A stretch of 6,433 bases of DNA from Spirochaetaceae bacterium (GTDB taxonomy: Bacteria > Spirochaetota > Spirochaetia > UBA9216). The stretch lies in assembly GCA_028527945.1 (NCBI GenBank), contig JAQQAK010000389.1, positions 1 through 6,433 on the forward strand. The letters are read 5' to 3'. The notes below the pieces were generated by a model. The model was not told where the DNA came from, searched no databases, and was given only the letters and a program-made list of their open reading frames with translations. The position numbers and the translations under genes were made by a program. Positions 1 through 4,940 of this stretch are shown here, one piece after another (positions within the stretch are counted from its first letter, which is position 1; the number at the start of each line of letters is the position of its first letter).

Positions 1-834
1 AATGATCCTGCAAAGTTAAACGCAGAAGTTGAGAAAGCCAACTTACAGAAGGTTGATACTTGTTCTCTTGATTGGGAAAGTGACACTTTAAAATTGTCAT
101 TTACATTAAAGGTTCTTTCAGGTGTGGAAATACCATCAGTATGTAATATTTCAGATTTTCAGGATAGTTTGAAAGTGGCTGCAAGAAAATATATTGATGA
201 TATTACTTTTAATGAATTATCGTATCGATACGCGCTTAATTTAGCTTCTGGCCGTTTTTTGTGGCGTAACCGAGTAGGGGCTGAGAATATTGAAGTAATA
301 ATAAAAATTGATGATGAAGAATTTACTTTTAATTCTGTAGAAATTCCATTGAATGATTTTAATTACAAAAATGATGAAATACAAAAAATAGCTGAATTAA
401 TTAGCCAGACCCTAAGCGGCAAAAAAGATTATTTGCTTTTAGACGTTACGGCCTTCTGTCAAATGGGAAAAGGGCAGGAAGTATACCCAAGTGAAGAACT
501 TGTTCTTGATAAGGGCAAAGGTACAAAAAGTAAAATTCTTTATAGCGTTGATGATATTGCAGGAATGCATTCTCAAAAAATTGGTAATGCTATTAGGACA
601 ATAGATACATGGTATCCTACAGAAGATGAAATTATACGTCCAATAGCTATTGAACCCTATGGTGCAGTTACTACTTTAGGAAAAGCATTTCGTACCCCAA
701 AAGATAAGGCTGATTTTTATTCCATTTTTGATAAATGGGCGTGTGGTGATGATTCTTTTACTGAAGAACAGCAGCATTATGTTATGGCAATATTGGTACG
801 TGGTGGAGTTTTTGGTGAAAGCAGTAAGGAATAA
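1..834 (+). CDS. csy3: Cas7f (Csy3), type I-F Cascade backbone subunit, 5' end outside window
   Basis: Cas7f forms the helical backbone of the type I-F (Csy) surveillance complex, with several copies wrapping the crRNA spacer in the cytoplasm. The frame is open from the first base, so the gene starts upstream; an internal TTG at 94 is not the start. The 277 visible residues align, from memory, with Pseudomonas aeruginosa Csy3 (about 342 aa) from roughly its residue 62: DPAKL near the left edge, then RFLWRNRVGAE, GQEVYPSEELVLDKG, HSQKIGNAIRTIDTWYP, EPYGAVTTLGKAFR and the C-terminal QQHYV..LVRGGVFGE. About 60 N-terminal residues are missing only because of the window edge. The stop lies two bases before cas6f, in the usual csy3-csy4 order, so the two are cotranscribed. 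No frameshift is visible, and the gene is probably functional. Confidence 0.97.
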   Translation, partial: NDPAKLNAEVEKANLQKVDTCSLDWESDTLKLSFTLKVLSGVEIPSVCNISDFQDSLKVAARKYIDDITFNELSYRYALNLASGRFLWRNRVGAENIEVIIKIDDEEFTFNSVEIPLNDFNYKNDEIQKIAELISQTLSGKKDYLLLDVTAFCQMGKGQEVYPSEELVLDKGKGTKSKILYSVDDIAGMHSQKIGNAIRTIDTWYPTEDEIIRPIAIEPYGAVTTLGKAFRTPKDKADFYSIFDKWACGDDSFTEEQQHYVMAILVRGGVFGESSKE

Positions 835-836
835 AA

Positions 837-1418
837 ATGAACTACTATCAAGAAATTACATTATTGCCTGATGGCGAGATAGGTTTGTCTTTTTTGTGGG
901 GTAAAGTTTTTGGAAAATTGCATATAGCTCTTGTAAATACAAAAAGAGAAGATGGTTCTATTCCCGTAGGAATATCATTTCCACAATATATGAAAGTAGA
1001 AGGTTGCAGACTAGGAGGCAAGTTGCGTGTTTTTTCAAATGATAAAGAGACGCTTTTATTGTGTGATATTGAACAAGTTTTAAATGCTTTAAAAGATTAT
1101 GTTCATTTAACTTCTATACGAACTGTTCCATCAAATGTTTCCCAATACAGTATTTATAGCAGAGTGCAGGCAAAAACAAATGTTAGCCGCTTAGCTCGTC
1201 GTAAGGCTAAACGAAAAGGAATATCATTTGAAGATGCTTTAAAATCCTATGAAAATTTTGAAGAAGGTTTTATTGACTACCCATATCTTAACTTAAAAAG
1301 TTGGAGTAACGGTAATTTGTTTAAATTATTTATAAAGAAGGATGAAGCTGAAAACAGTAATTTAGCAAGTTTTAATTGTTATGGACTAAGTTCAAATAGT
1401 CCTGTCCCAGAATTTTAA
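837..1418 (+). CDS. cas6f: Cas6f (Csy4), type I-F crRNA-processing endoribonuclease
   Basis: Cas6f cuts the pre-crRNA at the 3' base of each repeat hairpin and stays bound to the crRNA as the head of the Csy complex. The 193-aa product is close to the usual 187 aa. His29, in FGKLH, sits at exactly the position of the catalytic His29 of P. aeruginosa Csy4. The SRVQAK motif (108-113) and the arginine/lysine-rich helix around 118-127 (RLARRKAKRK) match the major-groove RNA-binding helix. Ser155/Ser157 in LKSWSNG correspond to the active-site serine loop, and Tyr182 lies in the conserved CYGLS near the C-terminus. The ATG at 837 is preceded by AAGGA (826-830) inside the end of csy3, six bases away, which supports the start and translational coupling. 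The adjacent array carries the matching I-F hairpin. All key residues are present. Confidence 0.97.
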   Translation: MNYYQEITLLPDGEIGLSFLWGKVFGKLHIALVNTKREDGSIPVGISFPQYMKVEGCRLGGKLRVFSNDKETLLLCDIEQVLNALKDYVHLTSIRTVPSNVSQYSIYSRVQAKTNVSRLARRKAKRKGISFEDALKSYENFEEGFIDYPYLNLKSWSNGNLFKLFIKKDEAENSNLASFNCYGLSSNSPVPEF

Positions 1419-1434
1419 AAACATTCCTAAAATC

Positions 1435-1470
1435 AGTTTAAACGACCTAATTTTTTGTATAATATAAAAA
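1435..1470 (+). promoter_or_regulatory. Candidate CRISPR leader promoter inside the terminator loop
   Basis: A perfect TATAAT (1458-1463), directly preceded by TG, lies in the loop of the terminator hairpin. The predicted start point is near 1470, about 19 bases before the first repeat. No good -35 box is present (AGTTTA at 17-bp spacing, or TTTAAA at 15), so the promoter rests mainly on its -10. The whole leader between cas6f and repeat 1 is only 70 bp, and the sequence is AT-rich, where TATAAT can occur by chance. Confidence 0.4.
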
Positions 1471-1484
1471 TAGGTCGTTTTTTT
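1441..1484 (+). terminator. Rho-independent terminator between cas6f and the CRISPR array
   Basis: A perfect 9-bp stem, AACGACCTA (1441-1449) with TAGGTCGTT (1471-1479), can extend by four A-T pairs beyond an A/A mismatch. It is followed by a run of seven T (1478-1484). It lies 22 bases after the cas6f stop and ends four bases before the first repeat. It should end the cas operon transcript before the array. The structure is seen directly; its activity is inferred. Confidence 0.8.
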
Positions 1485-1637
1485 AACTGTTCACTGCCGC
1501 ATAGGCAGCTTAGAAAGGAAGTTGTCCACTGTTCGGCTGTGAGATATGGTTCACTGCCGCATAGGCAGCTTAGAAACCTACATCAATGCAGTACTTGATT
1601 GCCGGTGGTGTTCACTGCCGCATAGGCAGCTTAGAAA

Positions 1638-1670
1638 CCTATCGAATGCGAGCGCCTCCAAGACTACCCA
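1638..1670 (+). other. Spacer 3, reads as a C5-cytosine methyltransferase motif
   Basis: Translated in its first frame this spacer gives PIECERLQDYP. That closely matches the conserved TPxECERLQGFPD segment in the C-terminal part of DNA (cytosine-5) methyltransferases. The likely protospacer is therefore a methyltransferase gene on a phage or other mobile element. The reading is direct; the target is inferred. Confidence 0.6.
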
Positions 1671-1819
1671 GTTCACTGCCGCATAGGCAGCTTAGAAATG
1701 TTGAACTCCACACACCGCTTGGTCGGCTTCGTTCACTGCCGCATAGGCAGCTTAGAAAGGAAGAAATAGCAGATGAAATAGTTGAGACTTTGTTCACTGC
1801 CGCATAGGCAGCTTAGAAA

Positions 1820-1851
1820 TCTGGTAGGATGGGAAGCTATAGTGAATAAAT
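1820..1851 (+). repeat. Spacer 6, first copy of a duplicated spacer
   Basis: This 32-nt spacer (starts TCTGGTAGGA, ends GTGAATAAAT) is identical to spacer 11 at 2120-2151, five repeat-spacer units downstream. One frame reads LVGWEAIVNK, so a coding protospacer is possible, but no family is recognisable. Confidence 0.97.
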
Positions 1852-2119
1852 GTTCACTGCCGCATAGGCAGCTTAGAAACATCAGTCTCTGAAAGGGCTA
1901 TTTCTGTGTAAGTTCACTGCCGCATAGGCAGCTTAGAAATACAGCGTTGCACATGTTCATAATTGTCTTTAGTTCACTGCCGCATAGGCAGCTTAGAAAT
2001 CATGAATAAGCTGTTTTATAGCAGCCCCCTCGTTCACTGCCGCATAGGCAGCTTAGAAATTATACCGTTAGTAGCTTGGATAAGATTTTCTGTTCACTGC
2101 CGCATAGGCAGCTTAGAAA

Positions 2120-2151
2120 TCTGGTAGGATGGGAAGCTATAGTGAATAAAT
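2120..2151 (+). repeat. Spacer 11, second copy of the duplicated spacer
   Basis: Identical over all 32 nt to spacer 6 at 1820-1851. The neighbouring spacers on both sides differ (5 versus 10, 7 versus 12), so only one unit is duplicated, not a block. Confidence 0.97.
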
Positions 2152-2284
2152 GTTCACTGCCGCATAGGCAGCTTAGAAAACATTCTACGCTATAAGCAAG
2201 CAGAACTATAAGTTCACTGCCGCATAGGCAGCTTAGAAATCCTGTGTTTAAGTTGTGTTTATAATAGTAGATTGTATAACTTTT

Positions 2285-2313
2285 ATGTTCCCCACACCCG
2301 TGGAGATGACTCG
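2285..2313 (+). repeat. Solitary degenerate type I-E-like CRISPR repeat
   Basis: This 29-nt element starts ATGTTCCCCACACCCGTGG and has the stem CCCCAC/GTGGAG-type layout of type I-E repeats (family form GTTCCCC..GGGGATGAACCG). It matches the copy at 4706-4734 in 26 of 29 positions. The three differences are all in the 3' third, as expected for a decayed or terminal repeat. It lies 45 bases after the last I-F repeat, with no second copy adjacent. Confidence 0.75.
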
Positions 2314-2327
2314 TTGCTTATAATCAC

Positions 2328-2350
2328 TCTCTTTACGGGGGGATTGAAAC
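2328..2350 (+). repeat. Fragment resembling the 3' part of a type I-C-like CRISPR repeat
   Basis: The segment ends TTTACGGGGGGATTGAAAC. Type I-C (and some other) repeats end in GGATTGAAAC after a C-run/G-run stem around TTTACGGG or TTCACGGG. Here the 5' stem half and about four bases before GGATTG seem lost. It begins only 14 bases after the I-E-like relic. The similarity is short, so it is suggestive rather than proven. Confidence 0.4.
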
Positions 2351-2422
2351 TTAAAAAAAGGTTATTGTGCAAGTTTTAAATGATGTGATTCGTGCGAATT
2401 TTTAAATTTGCATACTTCTTTT

Positions 2423-2625
2423 TTATGTCCAATATGTAAACAAGATTTTCTTTGCTTTGCGTCTTATAGCTTCAAGCTCATGTTCTGCAAGATAAACATC
2501 TTCAATTGCGAATTATGTAAAGCTGCTGCCGTTTAGCCTGACACCTGAGCAGGTTTAATCATAGGGTAAGATTTACCGCTTACTATATTTTTCATAATTC
2601 TAATAAAAGAAATACCAAATTCCAT
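2423..2625 (-). pseudogene. Possible decayed minus-strand coding remnant, unrecognised
   Basis: On the minus strand an ATG at 2625 opens a 30-residue frame (MEFGISFIRIMKNI...) that stops at 2533-2535. A second open stretch, without its own start, runs from 2512 to a stop at 2423-2425 and reads IEDVYLAEHELEAIRRKAKK, followed by a few residues. The two pieces are in different frames and together look like remains of one small gene. No ribosome-binding site precedes the ATG and I recognise no family. The stretch could equally be noncoding, AT-rich intergenic DNA. Nothing else is visible in 2351-2620. Confidence 0.2.
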
Positions 2626-2627
2626 TA

Positions 2628-2650
2628 AAATCACCCTTTTTGGGTGATTT
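2628..2650. terminator. Perfect 9-bp hairpin upstream of the lipoprotein gene
   Basis: AAATCACCC (2628-2636), a TTTTT loop, then GGGTGATTT (2642-2650). There is no long T-run after it on the plus strand; on the minus strand the stem continues into TTTT. It may be a weak, possibly bidirectional terminator that insulates the lipoprotein gene from CRISPR-side transcription. Confidence 0.4.
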
Positions 2651-2675
2651 CAATATCATCATATATATATATATT
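2648..2675 (+). promoter_or_regulatory. Weak promoter candidate with (AT)7 run before the lipoprotein gene
   Basis: TATATT (2670-2675) lies at the end of a seven-copy AT run (2661-2674), with a poor -35 (TTTCAA, 2648-2653) 16 bases upstream. It is well placed for the gene starting at 2732. The match is weak. The AT run itself could vary in length and change promoter spacing, but that is inference. Confidence 0.25.
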
Positions 2676-2731
2676 AACAAAAATGCTTGGAACTCTTAAC
2701 CATGGATAAAATGATTAAAAAGGAGAACTTA

Positions 2732-4111
2732 ATGAAAACTGGTAAACTACTTTTAAGTATTGTAACATTTATAACAATTGCTTTCATATCAGCTTGTCAA
2801 TCGGATCCAAATATCGGCATGACTGGTACATCACTTGGTACGGTTGATAACAATGGTGACGGTATTTCTGACGGTATAGCTATAGATGTTGACGGCGACG
2901 GTATTCCCGATGGCATAGATACCGACGGTGATGGAGTAATTGATGAAGCTTGGTCAGATGATTATGTGCTTGACGAAGGTGGAAGTGCAACTGAAGATAC
3001 AACCGAAGATACAACCGAAGATACAACCGCACCGGGTGAGGTTACAAATATTGTCGCGACCAATGTCGGTGCCGACAAAATAACTTTTGAATGGACTGAT
3101 CCGACAGATTCCGATCTATCAAATATCGTTGTCAGCTATGGTTCAACATCAGTTAATGTAGCAAAAGGTAGCGAAAGCCAAACTCTTGATGTTACGTCTG
3201 GAGATACCTCGTATACAATCACATTAAAAACTGTAGACAGCTCTGGAAATATATCTACCGGCAGTGTAAAAACCTTTTCATTCAACTTCATTCCAGTGGA
3301 TTTGATGCCCATTTACTACATAACACAAAGTGAGGCCAGTTCTTTTAATAATCACATGTATTACAATGTTTCTGATCCAACCTATTATATTCTTACAGAA
3401 GATATTAATCTTAGTGGAGTAGACTGGTCCATTATCGGAATTAAGACATCTTTCGAAGGTGTATTGGATGGAAACGGTTATAAAATTTCTAATCTGTCAA
3501 TAGACAAATCAGGGACTAATAATTCTACAAGTGTTGGTTTTTTCGGTACAATTGGAACTTCAGGGCATATTTTAAATATGGGTCTTAATAGTGTAGTTAT
3601 AAAAGGTAGTCCGAGTCAAAATAATGCCTATTATACAGGAGCTTTAGCTGCAACTAACAAAGGCACTATAGAAAACTGTTATTCTACAGGTAGCGTTAAA
3701 TACGGCGGAACAACAGGAGGACTTGTTGGTCAGAACTATGGAAGCATCACTAATTGTTATTCAACCTGTGATGTTGAAACAGATGTAGCCGCAAATAAAA
3801 CTACTTATACGGGTGGTTTGATAGGCAAGTGCGAAAACAATTCTTCACTATCTTATTGTTATTCTGCCGGTAGTGTAAATAATACAAACAATGCCGACTA
3901 TGTCGAAGCACTTTGTACTGCCGGTGGCACTATCACTAATTGTTATTATAAATCAACAACAACTTCAGGAGGCGGTACAAACATTTCCGATTTAACCGAT
4001 CTGAATAATTTCACTAACTTTGATTTTACTTCATCTGAGCCGGTGTGGTCTATTGACGATACCGGATCTATAAACGGTGGAATGCCTTATTTAACTGCAG
4101 TCGCACCATAA
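2732..4111 (+). CDS. Surface lipoprotein with Ca-binding-like repeats, FN3-like domain and GLUG beta-helix
   Basis: The 459-aa product is a predicted exported lipoprotein. Its signal peptide has a basic start (MKTGK), a hydrophobic core and the lipobox ISAC with Cys22. Residues 39-71 carry thrombospondin-3-like acidic repeats (NNGDGISDG, DVDGDGIPDG, DTDGDGVID), likely binding calcium. A TEDT spacer (88-99) leads to a fibronectin-III-like domain (about 100-186). Residues 230-410 contain GLUG-type beta-helix repeats (GGLVGQNYGSITNCYS and relatives), with a cysteine at a matching place in each rung (316, 342, 376, 404). The end, NGGMPYL, is typical of GLUG proteins. I chose the ATG at 2732 because AAAAAGGAG ends six bases upstream and the signal peptide begins there; the ATG at 2687 lacks both. 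The gene stands alone between CRISPR relics. Adhesion or another cell-surface role is inferred; the ligand is unknown. Confidence 0.88.
   Translation: MKTGKLLLSIVTFITIAFISACQSDPNIGMTGTSLGTVDNNGDGISDGIAIDVDGDGIPDGIDTDGDGVIDEAWSDDYVLDEGGSATEDTTEDTTEDTTAPGEVTNIVATNVGADKITFEWTDPTDSDLSNIVVSYGSTSVNVAKGSESQTLDVTSGDTSYTITLKTVDSSGNISTGSVKTFSFNFIPVDLMPIYYITQSEASSFNNHMYYNVSDPTYYILTEDINLSGVDWSIIGIKTSFEGVLDGNGYKISNLSIDKSGTNNSTSVGFFGTIGTSGHILNMGLNSVVIKGSPSQNNAYYTGALAATNKGTIENCYSTGSVKYGGTTGGLVGQNYGSITNCYSTCDVETDVAANKTTYTGGLIGKCENNSSLSYCYSAGSVNNTNNADYVEALCTAGGTITNCYYKSTTTSGGGTNISDLTDLNNFTNFDFTSSEPVWSIDDTGSINGGMPYLTAVAP
2993..3028 (+). repeat. Three perfect 12-bp tandem repeats in the lipoprotein gene
   Basis: GAAGATACAACC occurs three times in a row, encoding the linker EDTTEDTTEDTT between the acidic repeats and the FN3-like domain. 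The unit is a multiple of three, so copy-number change would keep the frame and only alter linker length. Confidence 0.95.
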
Positions 4112-4125
4112 TTTAATTAAATAAT

Positions 4126-4153
4126 GGAGATCGGGTGTTTTCATTCGATCTCC
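4126..4153 (+). terminator. Hairpin after the lipoprotein gene
   Basis: GGAGATCGGGTG (4126-4137) pairs with CATTCGATCTCC (4142-4153): 12 bp including two G-T pairs, with a TTTT loop, starting 14 bases after the stop codon. It is well placed as the transcript's 3' end, but no T-run follows, so it may be a weak terminator or an RNA-stabilising stem. Confidence 0.55.
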
Positions 4154-4705
4154 TATAGTCAGAATAAATGTAAGGTTCACCGCCTGCCTTGGCGTAATAA
4201 GACTAATAAAAAAATCTTTGGATATTACCTTAGCTCGATTGTGATCTCTTTTGTTTCAGAAGCAGAAATGGCCTGGATATTGTAATAGCCTCTTGTCATG
4301 GGTAAAACCATTTAAACGGCAGCTGCCGCCGAAGGCCTGTTTTCCGCTTACCCTTATAACAGCATATCCTCTTCCCTCTATTTTGACGGCAATAGCCTGA
4401 TAATCCCAGTTTATCTTCTTCTTCCAGTAGTTTGCTAATTTTAGTTTCCTGATTATAACCGGCTTCGGCTAACAGGCATACGGCTTTACACCTGAAGTAG
4501 AGTGAAAGTTTTTTGTCAAAGGCCTTATTAGCTAGGAAAGTTATATAAGGCTTTCTGGTCTAAATCCTTGTCGATATGTTTTGAATGTAATTTGGCAAGC
4601 TGAAGCATTTGGGCTGTTTGTATTGAGGCGCGGACAGAGCTGCTTATACTGCTTGAGCACATTCTTATCCCCCCGCCTTCCATTTGGTAGTTCGCGCTCA
4701 TAATA

Positions 4706-4734
4706 ATGTTCCCCACACCCGTGGGGATGAACCG
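4706..4734 (+). repeat. Solitary type I-E-like CRISPR repeat
   Basis: A well-preserved 29-nt element starting ATGTTCCCCACACCCG and ending GGGGATGAACCG, with the stem CCCCAC/GTGGGG. This is the recognisable type I-E repeat form. No second copy lies within a spacer length; the only other copy is the degenerate one at 2285-2313, same strand, 2.4 kb away. It interrupts the minus-strand coding remnant. Confidence 0.8.
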
Positions 4735-4762
4735 ACCAGTGCTTTAACGATGAGGATGATTT

Positions 4763-4778
4763 GTTCACTACCGCAAAG
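4763..4778 (+). repeat. Partial I-F-like repeat (5' half)
   Basis: GTTCACTACCGCAAAG matches the first 16 bases of the window's I-F repeat at 14 positions and is in the same orientation. The 3' half, with the second hairpin arm, is not recognisable. It begins 28 bases after the I-E-like repeat, close to a spacer length. It could be a decayed or mis-inserted repeat, or a coincidence. Confidence 0.3.
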
Positions 4779-4869
4779 ATTGCCCTTACCTGTAAAGTGA
4801 TAGATTTAGCATTACATGTAATATGAAATTGCTTTCTCATATATACCTCTCCTCCACCTCTCCCTCTAA

Positions 4870-4898
4870 TTGACAAATGCCTTCTGCTTTTGTATGCT
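4870..4898 (+). promoter_or_regulatory. umuDC promoter
   Basis: A perfect -35 TTGACA (4870-4875) is followed after 17 bases by TATGCT (4893-4898; 4 of 6 consensus positions). The start point should fall near 4905, inside the left arm of the palindrome at 4897-4930. A transcript from here begins after the TTG at 4890, so that codon cannot be the umuD start. Confidence 0.7.
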
Positions 4899-4930
4899 TT
4901 TAATACTAAACAAAAGTTAAGTATTAAAAG
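4897..4930. promoter_or_regulatory. 34-bp palindromic operator at the umuDC start point (LexA-type candidate)
   Basis: CTTTTAATACT (4897-4907) and AGTATTAAAAG (4920-4930) are perfect 11-base inverted arms. Inside them AAC-AAAA-GTT (4909-4918) continues the symmetry after an A/A mismatch. It overlaps the -10 and the predicted transcription start, the place for a repressor. The AAC-N4-GTT core resembles the GAAC-N4-GTTC LexA box of Gram-positive bacteria, but LexA boxes vary by phylum, so the regulator is inferred. Because transcription should begin inside the left arm, it probably acts as DNA and not as a full RNA hairpin. Confidence 0.65.
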
Positions 4931-4940
4931 GATGCGCCCT

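Larger units (their letters stand above)
1489..2239 (+). CRISPR. Type I-F CRISPR array, 13 repeats and 12 spacers
   Basis: Thirteen identical 28-nt repeats begin GTTCACTGCC and end CTTAGAAA, with the I-F hairpin CTGCC-GCATA-GGCAG that Cas6f recognises. Repeats start at 1489, 1549, 1610, 1671, 1731, 1792, 1852, 1912, 1972, 2032, 2092, 2152 and 2212. Spacers are 32 nt except numbers 2, 3 and 5 (1577-1609, 1638-1670, 1759-1791), which are 33 nt. The repeat orientation matches the cas genes, so the leader should be at the cas6f side and the newest spacers near 1517. Spacers 6 and 11 are identical. Even the last repeat is perfect, so the array shows no decay at its trailer end. An open frame across 1586-1807 is only repeat translation and is not a gene. 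Confidence 0.99.
4225..4840 (-). pseudogene. Decayed minus-strand gene in several frames, unrecognised
   Basis: Protein-like stretches follow each other on the minus strand but change frame. From the ATG at 4840, preceded by AGGAGAGG, comes MRKQFHITCNAKSIT, then a type I-E-like repeat in the middle (4706-4734). Next come AQMLQLAKLHSKHIDKDLDQ (frame stopping at 4528), AFDKKLSLYFRCKAVCLLAE followed by AGYNQETKISKLLEEE (about 4559-4405), then AVKIEGRGYAVIRVSGKQAF (about 4410-4300), and finally TRGYYNIQAISASETKEITI ending at a TAA at 4225. Each step needs a shift equal to one added base. The piece around 4300-4400 has the alternating pattern of beta-strands. I do not recognise the family. The longest single open frame (4541-4876) runs through the CRISPR-like repeat (HPHGCGEH) and is not an intact gene. 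The segment starts divergently from umuD and may once have shared its control region. It could partly be chance. Confidence 0.35.

Noticed and set aside
94..96. TTG as the start of csy3
   Set aside because: The frame is open to base 1 and the upstream residues (NDPAKL...) align with Csy3, so the real start is outside the window.
1586..1807. Open frame of 73 codons on the plus strand
   Set aside because: It lies wholly in the CRISPR array and encodes translated repeats and spacers.
2260..2265. TATAAT after the last I-F repeat as a promoter
   Set aside because: There is no recognisable -35, no gene follows, and the region is AT-rich.
2687..2731. Upstream ATG for the lipoprotein gene
   Set aside because: It has no ribosome-binding site and would put 15 polar residues before a normal lipoprotein signal peptide. 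The ATG at 2732 has AGGAG at the right distance.
4317..4328. Perfect palindrome CGGCAGCTGCCG
   Set aside because: It is short, inside the coding remnant, with no promoter nearby. A similar 11-base stretch near 2525-2535 on the other strand looks coincidental.
4528..4716. Minus-strand open frame of 62 codons as an intact gene
   Set aside because: It begins inside the I-E-like repeat and stops while the protein-like signal continues in another frame. It is treated as part of the decayed remnant.
4541..4876. Minus-strand open frame of 111 codons as an intact gene
   Set aside because: It runs through the I-E-like repeat (HPHGCGEH is its translation) and changes character after it. Only its start, with a ribosome-binding site at 4840, is credible, as part of a remnant.
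4890..4940. Longer UmuD beginning at TTG 4890
   Set aside because: The codon lies just before the -10 box, upstream of the predicted transcription start, and the added residues fall in the operator palindrome.
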